Program-made: the position numbers and the translations under genes
The notes under the pieces: model-generated
Databases searched by the model: none
Seen by the model: the letters and a program-made list of their open reading frames with translations, nothing else
Told to the model about the DNA's origin: nothing
Part shown: positions 29,866 through 40,493 of the stretch, piece after piece
How positions within the stretch are numbered: position 1 is the stretch's first letter
Layout of the letters: every line of letters begins with the position of its first letter
Origin: Lachancea dasiensis
Lineage: Eukaryota > Ascomycota > Saccharomycetes > Saccharomycetales > Saccharomycetaceae
Direction: 5' to 3'
DNA: 64,000 bases
Assembly (NCBI GenBank): GCA_900074725.1
Contig: LT598461.1
Coordinates: 868,001-932,000 of the forward strand

Positions 29866-31650
29866 ATGCAACATCACCTTAATGCCACTAATCCTCAGGA
29901 GAACCATACACTTAATGACGATGAGATAGAAAATATCATACGCCCTAGCGATTCGATAGTTGGCCAGCGAAGCTTACACCCTGAAGTTGAAGACATTGTC
30001 AACCCTTCGTGGGATCCCACAATATCGATGTCTCCCGGCCACCTGGAGGCCCCAGGTAACTCATTTTCCGGCCCAGGCCCCTTTTCACCTCTGATATCCC
30101 ATCCGTCGTTAGCTCTTCCTCAAAATGAAAGTGCGGGGAATTTATTGAGGCGAGAACAACAGGTAAGCATGTACCCGGGGCCCTCAAGCCCGGAAAGAGG
30201 AGATTCGACCGCTCATGACCCTTCATTCGTTGACAATAAGCTCATGCCTTATAGAAATCGCTTGGTGAAAGCCAGCGCGAAGCCACAGCCTTTTACAGCC
30301 CAAAAGCAGCCGCCGAAACGAAAACTCGCTAGTGCAAAAACCAGGCCGGCTTTCGTCAACAAGTTATGGTCTATGGTGAACGATACGGCAAATCAGGAAC
30401 TGATGCACTGGTCCTCTGATGGAAAATCCTTCATCATAACCAATCGGGAGCAGTTTGTGCACAAAATACTTCCTCGATATTTCAAGCACTCCAACTTCGC
30501 TTCATTTGTGCGACAATTGAATATGTACGGCTGGCATAAGGTACAGGACGTACGATCAGGATCTATTCAAGCAAACTCTGATGAAAGGTTACAGTTTGAA
30601 AATGAGAATTTCATTCAAGGTTGCGAAGATCTACTGGACAACGTCGTAAGACAAAAACCAAACTCTAATACTTCTAAAGAGGTTTTACTTGGTCAGAACG
30701 GCGAGGAGGTTGATATCGGGATTCTACTGAATGAGTTAGAGTCTGTGAAATTCAACCAAATGGCCATAGCTGAGGATTTGAAACGTATTTCTAAAGACAA
30801 CGAGCTACTTTGGAAGGATAACATGGTGGCACGCCAAAGACACCAGGCACAGCAACAGGTGTTGAATAAAATTCTGCATTTGTTAGCATCGATCATGGGG
30901 TCCAATACGCAAAAGCTTTTGGGAAATGATTTGGCCAATGAACTCGCCCAGACGAACGCCTCTTTCACCGAAATACCGAATGTTGGGCGTGGCTTCTGGG
31001 ATCTAGGGAACATCAACAATGCCATGACACGGCCTCGCCTGCTGCTGAAAGATGGAGAACCTGACCATGCTTCAAGTGTTGGCTCCAGTAGTGTTTCAAA
31101 GCATGGGCTCAATTACCAATCGCCAATCCAGGAGCTCGATCGTCAGTCTATCAATGATCACCAGAGTGTTTCCCCAGTCTCTAAGGTCGACGTTACGAAT
31201 AACAGCCATGCCAACTCGGCCAACAATTCCAGTACGGGCCGATTATCTGAAATTCCGTTCGATGCCACTTCCCATGACGACCCCTCTTTTTTTAATGATC
31301 TCCACTCCAACATCAAGAGACAAGGTGAATCAATTCAGGAACTCGAAGACTGGATCACAAACCTCTCACCATCTCAAGAAGATATTGGAGGCATTCCCGC
31401 ATCAGTATCCGATGGCACAGCGGTCACAAGAGAACAGCGACAACAACAAGAACCACCCAAATCCATAGGCGATCTCCACGTGGCGTCACCCGCTACATTT
31501 GATCTTCAAGATTACCTCGCGACTGCTGATCCCTCGGGCTTTACACCACTAATCCAAGATGAGCCCTCGGAAAACATAAAGAAACGCGACAACAATAGTA
31601 GCGACCCTGAAGACGAAAATACACCCGCATCCAAGAAATTCAAGACATAG
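29866..31650 (+). CDS. HSF1: Heat shock transcription factor Hsf1
   Basis: This 594-residue protein is the essential heat shock factor, a trimeric activator of chaperone genes (YGL073W). The DNA-binding domain spans about 158-255, from RPAFVNKLW to NFIQGCEDLL. It includes the recognition helix with FKHSNFASFVRQLNMYGWHKV, the hallmark of the family. A coiled-coil trimerisation region follows at about 280-345, with hydrophobic heptads and Q-rich VARQRHQAQQQ. The N-terminal 150 residues and the C-terminal 240 are disordered, acidic and Asn/Ser-rich, as expected for activation domains. It is notably shorter than the 833-residue S. cerevisiae protein, mostly in the disordered parts. The ATG is preceded by an A-run leader. 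Confidence 0.97.
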   Translation: MQHHLNATNPQENHTLNDDEIENIIRPSDSIVGQRSLHPEVEDIVNPSWDPTISMSPGHLEAPGNSFSGPGPFSPLISHPSLALPQNESAGNLLRREQQVSMYPGPSSPERGDSTAHDPSFVDNKLMPYRNRLVKASAKPQPFTAQKQPPKRKLASAKTRPAFVNKLWSMVNDTANQELMHWSSDGKSFIITNREQFVHKILPRYFKHSNFASFVRQLNMYGWHKVQDVRSGSIQANSDERLQFENENFIQGCEDLLDNVVRQKPNSNTSKEVLLGQNGEEVDIGILLNELESVKFNQMAIAEDLKRISKDNELLWKDNMVARQRHQAQQQVLNKILHLLASIMGSNTQKLLGNDLANELAQTNASFTEIPNVGRGFWDLGNINNAMTRPRLLLKDGEPDHASSVGSSSVSKHGLNYQSPIQELDRQSINDHQSVSPVSKVDVTNNSHANSANNSSTGRLSEIPFDATSHDDPSFFNDLHSNIKRQGESIQELEDWITNLSPSQEDIGGIPASVSDGTAVTREQRQQQEPPKSIGDLHVASPATFDLQDYLATADPSGFTPLIQDEPSENIKKRDNNSSDPEDENTPASKKFKT

Positions 31651-31977
31651 ATATACGATAGGAAAATCGGTAAGCAGTCCTCCAAACTCTAATAAAAATG
31701 CAGAAGCAAGAGCTGAAACAATCATTGTCACATGAGTGCCATGTGTCATATTTACCCCGGACTTTTTACTTCACATTTTATTCACAAAGTTCGTCTCAGG
31801 AAGGCCTCACGATAAAAACTTGTGCAAAACGGACGTGTTTCAGGCCATTGGCGACGTGTTTTAGAGTTGAGATCTTCTCTTTCTGAGGAAAATCCACATA
31901 ATCAGACCATAAAACGCCTTTTTGCTTGTGCCAGCTGGGGAGAACATAGTTCGCCAAGGCTGTCATTCTCAGCAAAG

Positions 31978-33340
31978 ATGGGTATTGCGATCCAAATGCT
32001 CGATGATTACATTACCAGGGCTCACCAACTCGAGGTATATGCGCAACTCGAATTCAGGTCTGCAGCGACCAGCAATGAGGTAGTTCACATGCCTACAGGA
32101 AGGCGGACGAGCCCCAGTTTGGAGCAAAATGTTGACTGGCACCTCGAGCGACTGGATGCTTATTTATCAACAAGCGTTGTCACCGCAAAATGCAGTAAAG
32201 GGCATGATGGTAAATTTTGGTGCTTTTGGCACGAATCTGGCGACGGAGTAGGGATTATGGATAGCACCGGTGCGATGGTGCCTGTTACCAGAGATTTTAA
32301 GTCATCTTTAGCTACTGAAATAACATCGATGGATGCAGCAGGCCGCTCAACTGTCGTTTTTGGCTCCCAGCAGGGGTTCCATGGAACTTTCAACCTTGAA
32401 ACGGGCCGCATCGAGTTAAGTAGCGTTCAGCTGCTCAGTCCTGTGTCGCATATCTGGTATCGGAGCCACCGCAACACTTACCGCAAGATGGTGGCCTTTT
32501 CCCAGACTGATGCTTGCATGCATTTCAATTACGCTAGCTAACAACTCCAATCGTTCAATGAGCCTGAAGGTGTCAGGCTTTCACTGTCTCGGTGCCACCT
32601 TGAATAGTGACGTCGGGCTTTTGGCCCTCCATGATGGCAAATCGGTGCACTTATGGGATCCGGATTGGCCTAGCCGACCATATGTTGTTCCCGGTCTTTT
32701 CTTTGAAGAGGGCGAATGAGTCGTCTCCTTGAGGTATGCGTGTCATAGTAATGCGTTACTCATTGCGACGACGCCACGCTTATTCTTCTATGAGACTGGG
32801 TCCTGGGCGGATCTTGTATGCACGAGCCGCGAGGGAGCCAAGTATGATTTTTTTGACAAGGATACCAAGGTCGTTGTCGAGCAACAATATCTATATGGTA
32901 CGCACTTGCATGTTTCGCGATTGACACTTGTACGTGTCGGTGGACCCAGGTGGGTTATTCGGATGTGAGGGCTCAATTCGAATTCACAGAGTACAGGAAT
33001 TTTATGCCTTACGTTCACATCTTCTTCTGATAACAGAAACTGGTACATGCTACCGACTTGTCCTTCCCAGCATACATAATGCAGCAGAACCGTCGTAAGG
33101 TTTGAAAGGACGAGAAGGAGCCATGGTGGATCAACTACGTTGTTTGATGGGTGCTCTTTAACCTTGAGTGTTACGACTGGGCGCGCAACCTACGATTTGG
33201 AGGATGGAATTCGTTGAAAGTTTTGAGTATGGTGGTGCGACATTACATCTAAGGTGTCCTTCATAACTGGCCCCACAGTGGATCGAACGCCAAATGGATA
33301 ATTTTGATGGCTTATTTCACAATCATTTTTGTATTTGATG
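31978..33340 (+). pseudogene. Decayed beta-propeller-like gene, unrecognised
   Basis: From an ATG at 31978 a protein-like frame runs to a stop at 32541 (188 codons). The sense continues in a second frame at about 32510-32968, interrupted by TGA at 32717-32719, and then in a third frame at about 32940-33098. A weaker stretch follows to about 33340. The pieces look like blades of a WD or beta-propeller protein (LALHDGKSVHLWDPDW; LLITETGTCYRLVLPS). I cannot name a parent: nothing similar stands between HSF1 (YGL073W) and AFT1 (YGL071W) in S. cerevisiae. At least two frameshifts and several stops make a functional product unlikely unless the sequence has errors. The low number of breaks points to fairly recent loss. 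A spliced gene was considered, but no GTATGT plus TACTAAC pair explains the frame changes. Confidence 0.6.
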
Positions 33341-33566
33341 ACGTTGACTATTATAATGAAAAATGGGTGCAGAAAAAACGACCATAGTAGTAAAGAGCTG
33401 GAATGCATCAGCACAATGCATTTGAGTGAAAAGAGACACCAGGAACCCAGCTAGAGTTATAGAGCGTTGAACGTGAAATACTATCATATTCGGGAGGATC
33501 TGAGGACTTTCAGAAAGCGAGAACGAAGGACGGTAGCGCGAGCTTAAGAAACTGTACGACCGAACC

Positions 33567-35165
33567 ATGGACCTGTCACCGCCGGGTAGGTTCCCTGGTG
33601 AGCTTGCGCCAGACTCACCGTCTTTGGGGTCTATTTTAGCGGATGAATCCCCTCTCTCCACTGCAGATACGATGGGATCCGTAACTACAACAAGAACTGG
33701 CAGCAGCGGCGGCCGAGGCAGTGTCAGTGTTACCGACGGTGATTATGCGGGGGGCAGCCAAGGTACCCCAGCCTGGATGCCCGATACCACCAGCCTCAAC
33801 AACATGCTAAGCGAAAATGCACTCGAGTCCATTAGCAGGCAGCGAGCACAGAACAAACTCATTCACTTGGATCCTATCCCAGATTTTAAAGATCGCCAGG
33901 AAATCAAACCGTGGTTACAAAAGATATTTTACCCACAGGGAATAGAAATTGTAATAGAGCGGTCTGATAGTATCAAAGTCGTCTTCAAATGCAAGGCAAC
34001 CAAAAGAGGAAGAATCTCACGCACCACAACGGGGACTGGTGCAAGTGTAAGTGAAGAGAATCCAGAGAGTCCGCAGGCGGCAAAGAGGATACTGCAGAAA
34101 TCGAGTAAGAAAAAGAGGTGTGTCTCACCGTACAACACTTGCCCCTTCCGAGTAAGAGCTACTTATTCGCTTAAACGCAAGAAATGGAACATTGTTGTGA
34201 TGAACAATGGACATTCGCATGAGCTTCAGTTCAATGCGGACAGTGACGAATATAGAAAGTTCAAGAACCACCTTCGAGAGCAACAGGACTGGGATGCCGT
34301 ACGAAAGTTCGACGAGCTAGAGGTTCGCTCGCGATTCAACTTGCCCATTGAACCTCAATCCATCCCTTGCGACTGTGGGCTGACGCAGGAAATCAAAAGT
34401 TTTGACATTGTCCTACCGACATCCGACAGCTTGAACAAACCAGCAGACAAGACTGTGAGCAAACCACGCCACAAATCAGAAGTCATGCGAAAAAAGAAAA
34501 GCTTTGCTCATGTTTTGAGCCGAAATTCAACACCTTACGACTGGGATCAACTGGAACAGCAGCTCGAAGCAGTGCCTTCAGCAGGTGATAACCGCAATCA
34601 AATGCACGACATAGTTCCCCCGGGACCTGCGATTCCGCCCCTCAACCCGCCGCAACCTTTCGGTATGCCGCTCACCAACTGGGATCCCGTTGACCTCATA
34701 GTGCAACCGGAGGAAATAGATTTCACGAATCTTTTTGTTAGACCGGCGCCACGAGTGAAGCAGGAGGAGACGATTTTTCCCAAACCACTACCATCGTCAT
34801 CAAGCAAACGCTCTGTGCCAGAGCTACAGACATGGGATGTTAGCAAAAGCCTCGGGGACGCAGTACATTATGGACCTTCGCAGCCGTTTTGTGAGATAAA
34901 CCATTCGAACGAGTGTGATTGCTTGCCGTCGTCGTCCCCCAACCCACCGCTGGGGCCACCGACTTTGGATCGGGACAAAGTACACCGATATGGCTCACAA
35001 AGCGCCATGTTTCAACAAGACCCCTCGTCGGATGGATATCTGAGCAACGACTTGAGAAACGTTCACCTTACGAGTCCTCAACTGCATGCCTCAAGCCCCG
35101 ACCCGAGCATAGTGTGGTACCTACCTAATGGCAGTCACCCTCATGAATATAGTAATGATTTCTAA
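33567..35165 (+). CDS. AFT1: Iron-regulated transcription factor Aft1/Aft2
   Basis: This 532-residue protein is the single counterpart of S. cerevisiae Aft1 (YGL071W) and Aft2 (YPL202C), activators of the iron regulon that leave DNA when they sense Fe-S clusters. The WRKY-GCM1-like DNA-binding domain is at about 105-235. It has FKCKATKRGR, CPFRVRATYSLKRKKWNIVVMN and the zinc-binding NNGHSHEL. The iron-sensing CDC motif is present as Cys268-Asp-Cys270 (IPCDCGLTQEI). The C-terminus is Pro-rich with a Cys/His patch (CEINHSNECDC) near 445. Flanking HSF1 and RPB9 match YGL073W and YGL070C. The AFT1 symbol follows that synteny. Confidence 0.94.
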   Translation: MDLSPPGRFPGELAPDSPSLGSILADESPLSTADTMGSVTTTRTGSSGGRGSVSVTDGDYAGGSQGTPAWMPDTTSLNNMLSENALESISRQRAQNKLIHLDPIPDFKDRQEIKPWLQKIFYPQGIEIVIERSDSIKVVFKCKATKRGRISRTTTGTGASVSEENPESPQAAKRILQKSSKKKRCVSPYNTCPFRVRATYSLKRKKWNIVVMNNGHSHELQFNADSDEYRKFKNHLREQQDWDAVRKFDELEVRSRFNLPIEPQSIPCDCGLTQEIKSFDIVLPTSDSLNKPADKTVSKPRHKSEVMRKKKSFAHVLSRNSTPYDWDQLEQQLEAVPSAGDNRNQMHDIVPPGPAIPPLNPPQPFGMPLTNWDPVDLIVQPEEIDFTNLFVRPAPRVKQEETIFPKPLPSSSSKRSVPELQTWDVSKSLGDAVHYGPSQPFCEINHSNECDCLPSSSPNPPLGPPTLDRDKVHRYGSQSAMFQQDPSSDGYLSNDLRNVHLTSPQLHASSPDPSIVWYLPNGSHPHEYSNDF

Positions 35166-35343
35166 TGTATATAGCGTTCAATAGTTTACAACCTCCATAT
35201 TTCTCCTGCACAAATGTAGTTTACCGACGAATACCATCGATACGTGGGAGCCAGGGCAGTTTACGCAGATTTGGAGGTGACACTCTAAGGCTTCCCATCG
35301 CGCTTGTCGATCTTGATTTTACTTCACCACTCGTCGAGGTTGC

Positions 35344-35712
35344 CTAATTGAAGGCTGTACGTTTATTTTTCTGATCACTGGTAAAGATATGCGAGCACCC
35401 TAAGCAGACAAAGAACAGTACCATCGACGTGTCGCTGCGCCGCTGTTGAGACTGGAAGAACACGTTTTCGCGAGAATGGCACCGCGGGCATTCTCGGTCG
35501 GAACGCGGAAGTGTGGGGTCCGATCCTATATCTTGCACCACACCAGCCGTTTCACCTATGTTGGTAATCAGCTCATGTCTGTACACCATTGGTGTTCCTG
35601 CCTCCTCCGCATACGCACAAGTACGACATTCGAATAAAAGTCGCTGGCTTTCTTTATCTTCTCTTGGGTAAAGCATGTTATTGCAATCCCTGCAGAATCT
35701 GAAGGTGGTCAT
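35344..35712 (-). CDS. RPB9: RNA polymerase II subunit Rpb9
   Basis: The product is 122 residues, the same length as S. cerevisiae Rpb9 (YGL070C). It has both zinc ribbons: Cys7/Cys10 with Cys29/Cys32, and Cys75/Cys78 with Cys103/Cys106. Between them is the linker with the conserved DPTLPR. Rpb9 sits on the jaw of RNA polymerase II and affects start-site choice, proofreading and transcription-coupled repair. It is convergent with AFT1, with 178 bp between stops. It starts at an ATG and has a long upstream region shared with MNP1. Confidence 0.98.
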   Translation of the reverse strand: MTTFRFCRDCNNMLYPREDKESQRLLFECRTCAYAEEAGTPMVYRHELITNIGETAGVVQDIGSDPTLPRSDRECPRCHSRENVFFQSQQRRSDTSMVLFFVCLGCSHIFTSDQKNKRTAFN

Positions 35713-35910
35713 CGCGGGATACTATATGGAACACACAGAGCGCTCGGAACGGGACCAATGAGCTAGGTTTTGGCTTCTTCACTGCCTGCTCTCAACGTCT
35801 TTAGAACATATTGAACTAAGCTTATATTGAATCTTGCAACGAAGCACTCAATACGAGGCACACTACAATCCACTGGCTTGGTGACAGCGCCGTCGAGAGG
35901 AGTGAGACCG

Positions 35911-35947
35911 GAGACCTGAGACGAGGACTGAGACCTGAGACGAGACT
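35911..35947. repeat. 18/19-bp tandem repeat, two copies
   Basis: The unit gagacctgagacgag(g)act occurs twice head to tail (35911-35929 and 35930-35947), differing by one G. A related gagaccg lies just before it. It is in the upstream region of RPB9. Confidence 0.7.
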
Positions 35948-36343
35948 CACCCTTTGCTAGCTATTTGATTTTAGGACTCTCTGTCAAAATGTCACAGTTT
36001 TATCGCTAATTGCAGTTCGTCCGTTTAAAGAAGTCAATTTACTTATGTAGAGAATCAATAACCTAGACGCGCACAGTTGTGGACTTGTATGCAGGTTTCC
36101 ACAGCAATCCAGGGCACATAAATTATCTTCTACGCATAGAAAGAGACCACTACACACTCCGGCGCCCTCTACACCCTGTCGAGACGCGCCTATTTCGTTG
36201 AAAACCTCAGAAGTTCCTAAGCTACATCAGAAGTGCAATATTATTACGCGCGAAGTGCGACGTGTGCATTATATAACATTGGCTATTGCCTCCCGGCAAC
36301 TCCTCCCGTCCCGATCTCTTCTCTTCGCCATCTACCCATTCAG

Positions 36344-36383
36344 CCAGTCGTCGACTGGATAGTCGAGTGGAAAACCGACTCGA
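36344..36383. other. Cluster of three overlapping inverted repeats
   Basis: Three hairpins can form within 40 bp: ccagtcg-t-cgactgg (36344-36358), tcgact-ggat-agtcga (36351-36366), and tcgagtgg-aaaa-ccgactcga (36363-36383, one bulged base). The first two are mutually exclusive and the second overlaps the third, so an RNA from here could switch folds. It lies 250-290 bp upstream of the MNP1 start. Confidence 0.45.
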
Positions 36384-36630
36384 AAATCATATAAAATCCC
36401 ATATCATTACAAACGAAGAAGTTCAAATTGAAAATTTTCCCGGCCAATTGAAAAAAGCTAACGGAGGACGGCGTGTGTCGAGCTGAACTAAGGTTCATTG
36501 TGATTTGTGGGTTGATTGGCATCAATTACTTTGATCTGTGAAGTCGGTATTCTGCATTTGATTTGTTGTTTCTCCGATAGTCCTTGCGTGGAATCAAATA
36601 ATCCTTCAACACACGAGAAATCTGCGTATA

Positions 36631-37137
36631 ATGTTGGGACGTGGAGCTAGAAGAAGCATTGTCAGATTGGCGCAATTGCCTATGCGGAGGGCCCCCAGTG
36701 TGCGTTTGAACAGCACGTCCGCGCCCGTGGACCCAAAAATCTCGAAAATTGTGGAAGACATCTCGAAATTGACCCTGTTGGAAACAAGTTCGTTGATTAG
36801 CGAGTTGAAAACGCAACTAAATATCCCAGACATCGCGATGCCAGTGGCAGGCGCAGCCCCTGCAGGTGGAAGCGCCCCAGCTGCTGCCGAAGAGGCCAAG
36901 GAAGAAGAGGTCAAGGAGGAGAAGAGCATCTTTGCCATCAAGCTAGAGTCCTTTGACGCCAAATCGAAGCCAAAGGTCATCAAGGAGGTGAAGAACTTAC
37001 TTGGGTTGTCGCTTGTGGAGGCCAAGAAGTTCGTGGAGGCCGCTCCTAAGGTGCTAAAGGACAACGTGGCCAAGGAAGACGCCGACAAGATCAAGGCTGC
37101 ATTGGAGGCCCTGGGTGCCAAAGTCACCTTGGAGTGA
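36631..37137 (+). CDS. MNP1: Mitochondrial ribosomal protein bL12m (Mnp1)
   Basis: This 168-residue protein is the mitochondrial L7/L12 stalk protein (YGL068W, 194 residues). It recruits translation factors to the mitochondrial large subunit. The first about 28 residues are a typical presequence rich in Arg (MLGRGARRSIVRLAQLPMRRAP). The N-terminal dimerisation domain is at 35-65, the Ala/Pro hinge at 70-88, and the globular C-terminal domain at 98-168. The latter has KPKVIKEVKNLLGLSLVEAKKFVE, the factor-binding helix of the family. Strong codon bias gives a long antisense open frame, which is a shadow. Confidence 0.96.
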   Translation: MLGRGARRSIVRLAQLPMRRAPSVRLNSTSAPVDPKISKIVEDISKLTLLETSSLISELKTQLNIPDIAMPVAGAAPAGGSAPAAAEEAKEEEVKEEKSIFAIKLESFDAKSKPKVIKEVKNLLGLSLVEAKKFVEAAPKVLKDNVAKEDADKIKAALEALGAKVTLE

Positions 37138-37358
37138 ATTGGAGCAGAGTGACACGCGGTGAGGGAAACTCCAGCGCTACCTTTAACCCTTCACTAAATT
37201 CCGACAGGTACTCCTGTTACGTCTCATGTACATACAACATCAAAAATACGCACGGCTCGCTAAATTTCGTGACTTATAATAAAATATACTGGTACCTATC
37301 CTATGTTGTTTCTGAAAGGAATATGGGTTGTATGGAGCCGACCTCCATGGACCGCCGA

Positions 37359-38420
37359 CTAAAAGTCGATAAAATATTGATGATATGGATCTTCGCCTTG
37401 ACAGCCATAATCCAGATGTTCTTCTGGGTACTGGTCAAATAAAGAAGAATCACCTACACCAGCCGTGATTGGGGGCTCGTAAGGCGTCTCAATGTCTTTG
37501 GCAACAAGCTTCTCCCAAACGACCTCGCCGAACCAGGGATGCGACTTCACATCGTTGGAACCACTTTGCAGATTACCTAGTCTCCGGGTCAAATCAGCGG
37601 TGATCAATTTCGCCAACAAATCAACCACGTCTGGGTGAAAAAATGGTGGGTACGTCACTTTTCCATGTAGGATCTTCTCGTATGTTTTCATAGGCGTTGT
37701 ATCGTAAAATGGTGTGTACCCAGCCAACATTTCGAATATCAAGATGCCCAGCGACCACCAGTCCACAGATTTGTTGTAAGGTTTCGTGGCGATGACCTCA
37801 GGTGCAATATAATCCGGGGTGCCACACAGCGTCCAAGTCACAGTATCAACTTCCTTAGCAAACCCGAAGTCTGTAATCTTGATGTGGCCGTTACGGTCCA
37901 ACAGAATATTTTCGGGTTTTAAGTCCCGATATATAATGTTGTGAGAGTGTAAATACTCCAAGGCCAGGATCACTTCGGCCGCGTAAAACTTGGCAACAGG
38001 ATTAGGGAACCGCTGAGATTTCCGGAGCAGTGAGAAAAGTTCACCACCTTCTATATAGTCCATCACCATGAAAAGATTCCGTTGGTCTTGGTAAGTTCCC
38101 CACATGCGAATCAGGAAAGGGTGGTCAACGAGCTTCAGCATGCGACGTTCATCATTCGTGTGCTCAATTTGCTTCATTCTTATCACTTGCTGTTTTTTCA
38201 GCACCTTAATGGCGTAGTATCGCCCATTGTGCACTGAACGAACCAAATGTACTCTTCCAAAGGAGCCAGTGCCCAAGGTCCTCAAGATTTGAAAATCCTG
38301 CAGGGTGTACTTTCCCTTTGAAATTGCAGACCTTTGTGGTAGGAGTGATCTTTGACGCTCTCCGATTGTGGGTCTATTGTGGTCTTGCTCCATCTTTTCG
38401 GTAGCAGTAGGATATTCCAT
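37359..38420 (-). CDS. TPK2: cAMP-dependent protein kinase catalytic subunit Tpk2
   Basis: This 353-residue protein kinase A catalytic subunit is nearest S. cerevisiae Tpk2 (YPL203W). Visible motifs are the Gly loop GTGSFGRV, the AIKVLKK lysine, [16 protein letters not shown], the activation loop [14 protein letters not shown] with its PDK1-site Thr, and the C-terminal hydrophobic motif ending YFIDF. The longer frame to 38465 begins at TTG; the ATG at 38420 gives MEYPT, like the MEF start of S. cerevisiae Tpk2. The N-terminal extension before the kinase is only about 40 residues and lacks the Gln-rich stretch of S. cerevisiae Tpk2. The neighbour HRR25 (YPL204W) confirms the ortholog. Confidence 0.96.
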   Translation of the reverse strand: MEYPTATEKMEQDHNRPTIGERQRSLLPQRSAISKGKYTLQDFQILRTLGTGSFGRVHLVRSVHNGRYYAIKVLKKQQVIRMKQIEHTNDERRMLKLVDHPFLIRMWGTYQDQRNLFMVMDYIEGGELFSLLRKSQRFPNPVAKFYAAEVILALEYLHSHNIIYRDLKPENILLDRNGHIKITDFGFAKEVDTVTWTLCGTPDYIAPEVIATKPYNKSVDWWSLGILIFEMLAGYTPFYDTTPMKTYEKILHGKVTYPPFFHPDVVDLLAKLITADLTRRLGNLQSGSNDVKSHPWFGEVVWEKLVAKDIETPYEPPITAGVGDSSLFDQYPEEHLDYGCQGEDPYHQYFIDF

Positions 38421-39008
38421 GATTCCTAGGGTTAAAGGCACGAAACAAGCTGAAAAAATCCCCAACTATATAATGAGCCAGTTAATTTCCCTACTGTGCT
38501 ATTTGAGATACCCAATCGCCTCGCCCTTCAGCTTTTTTATCTGCTACAACTTCGGAAAGATGTGTAGTTCGGTGCCCAATTGATACTCTTATTTTGACCC
38601 CTAAGGCTGATCACTATGTACGCAAATGTCACTCACTGGCCGTCAGTTCAACTCCGGAGTCATGCTCCTAGCATAGATGGCTCCAAGCCTAATGCCCTAT
38701 CAGGATCCAGCACACTACCAGTTCTACTATATTGCCAGAAGTTTCTGATGAAATTTCTTCGTTCGAATTTTACCATTATCCATTTGTTACTAGACTCTAA
38801 GTATAAATTGATGCCAAATGCAAATTGTTAGTGAGGAGGAGTTTCAACAGTCTCAAGGCCCTTATGGAAACGAGCTGCTTGTCCTAAACATTTCGTCGTT
38901 TCACCCTAGGACAGTTGTTCTAAGTTACCTCGGGCGCAAACATGTGCGTATATGATTATGCGGTACCACGGCGTGAAAAATAGCTTTCAACGCCCCCACC
39001 TATTCCTT
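38421..39008. other. TPK2 upstream region
   Basis: This 588-bp stretch lies between the TPK2 start and the HRR25 stop, both genes on the minus strand. It holds the TPK2 promoter. The short open frames here do not resemble any protein and nothing else was recognised. Confidence 0.5.
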
Positions 39009-40493
39009 CTACAGCCATATGTCTCCGCCGGAAGGTCTGGAGTTCGCAGGCGGATATTGCGTACTGTTTTGAGGGGGTTTGCGTGCCTGTTGTTGCTGCT
39101 GGATATTCCCACCATTCAGCATGTCTACGGTGCGCTTGAGATCATCGTAGTCGGAACTTTTTTGGCGCTGAAGGAGCGGCTCCGCTATTGCGCCTTGCTG
39201 GTGGAAGCCTGTGGTGGTTTGTTGTTGTGACTGCTGCTGCTGCTGCTGTTGTTGATGTTCCTGCTGCAGGTCGAATTTTTGTGGTTGCGGCTGTTGTGGT
39301 TGGGGCGAGGCTTCAGAGGCCTGCGCTACGTTTTGCTTTAAATTGTCCATATCTTTATCGATAGCGCTCAATAGATCTTGCGGAATGGACGAAGCCACTT
39401 GGTTGTTTTGCACCGTTTGCTCCTTGATCTCATCAGGAGAGGGGTGGTGCTTATCGTCCGATCTACAGTAATGGAAATGAGTAGAGAACTTTTTCATAGC
39501 GAGTTGTTTGACTCTGTTAAAAGTATCCTGTTTAGAATCCTCATCCTTGGTCTCCTCTGGCACGGGTAATTCTCCCAAGGCACGCTGTTTTTCAATCATC
39601 GCCTTAGTATACCTTAGCATGGTCCAGTCAAAAAGATGGTCATTGTGATAATCCAGCTTGATACTGAGGTCTTTGAACAGACGCGCCAAGTACAAGTAAT
39701 CAGGTCTTTCGTCGAATCTCAAATTACGGCAGTACCGCATGTATTCTACAAACTCGACTGGCAAACCTGCACACAGTTGCTCAACACTAATGCACAGTTT
39801 TTTTTCCATGATGCGATCGTACTTTTGACGTTTGGTATTGGCCTTTAAGCCCTGCCAAGGCAACGAACCCTTACAGAAATAGATCAAAACGTATCCCAAA
39901 CTCTCTAGGTCATCCCTGCGCGACTGTTCAATTCCCAAATGCGTGTTCACTGAGGCGTAACGAGCCGTACCCGTCAGATTTTTGTTTTCACGATATGGAA
40001 TATGATGATGAGTGGAGAAATCACGGTACTTCTTTGATAGACCAAAATCAATCACATGCACGGTAGATCCACGACGTCCAACCCCCATCAAGAAGTTATC
40101 AGGCTTGATGTCCCGGTGGATAAATGATCTTCCGTGTATGTACTGGATTCGACAAATCATCTGCAGCGCCAACATCATCACGGTCTTGAACGAGAATTTG
40201 CGGTGGCAGTAGTTGAAAAGATCCTCCAGCGAAGGGCCCAAAAGGTCGATCACCATGGCGTTATATTCGCCCTCACGGCCAAACCACCGTATGAAAGGGA
40301 TGCCGATTCCGCCGCTCAGATACTTGTAGACTCGCGACTCATAGTCCAGCTGCGGATGCCGCGAACGGATCGACTCCAGCTTTATGGCCACTTCCTCCCC
40401 ACTGATGAGGTTTGTTCCATGATATATGTCTCCAAACGACCCGCTTCCTATTTTCCTGCCGATCCGGTATTTTCTGCCAACTCTGAGGTCCAT
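39009..40493 (-). CDS. HRR25: Casein kinase 1 delta/epsilon homolog Hrr25
   Basis: This 494-residue kinase matches S. cerevisiae Hrr25 (YPL204W, 494 residues). Hrr25 acts in meiotic monopolin function, ribosome biogenesis, vesicle traffic and selective autophagy. The start at 40493 gives [12 protein letters not shown], identical in form to the S. cerevisiae N-terminus; the frame upstream starts with TTG. Kinase motifs are [36 protein letters not shown] and the CK1 signature [10 protein letters not shown]. The kinase is followed at about 300-394 by the conserved central region. A tail of about 100 residues is Pro/Gln-rich, with a Gln tract around 420-440 (CAG/CAA mixed codons). Confidence 0.97.
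   Translation of the reverse strand: MDLRVGRKYRIGRKIGSGSFGDIYHGTNLISGEEVAIKLESIRSRHPQLDYESRVYKYLSGGIGIPFIRWFGREGEYNAMVIDLLGPSLEDLFNYCHRKFSFKTVMMLALQMICRIQYIHGRSFIHRDIKPDNFLMGVGRRGSTVHVIDFGLSKKYRDFSTHHHIPYRENKNLTGTARYASVNTHLGIEQSRRDDLESLGYVLIYFCKGSLPWQGLKANTKRQKYDRIMEKKLCISVEQLCAGLPVEFVEYMRYCRNLRFDERPDYLYLARLFKDLSIKLDYHNDHLFDWTMLRYTKAMIEKQRALGELPVPEETKDEDSKQDTFNRVKQLAMKKFSTHFHYCRSDDKHHPSPDEIKEQTVQNNQVASSIPQDLLSAIDKDMDNLKQNVAQASEASPQPQQPQPQKFDLQQEHQQQQQQQQSQQQTTTGFHQQGAIAEPLLQRQKSSDYDDLKRTVDMLNGGNIQQQQQARKPPQNSTQYPPANSRPSGGDIWL

Larger units (their letters stand above)
35713..36630. other. Divergent RPB9/MNP1 intergenic region
   Basis: This 918-bp region separates divergent RPB9 and MNP1. It holds a two-copy 18/19-bp tandem repeat (35911-35947), a TATATAA element near 36270-36276, a small hairpin (ttgcc-tccc-ggcaa at 36286-36299) and a dense inverted-repeat cluster (36344-36383). 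No known small RNA was recognised; C/D box motifs were looked for and not found. Confidence 0.5.

Noticed and set aside
36606-37127. 173-codon open frame antisense to MNP1
   Set aside because: It mirrors the codon bias of MNP1 (GCC, AAG, GAG) and is a shadow of a well-identified gene.
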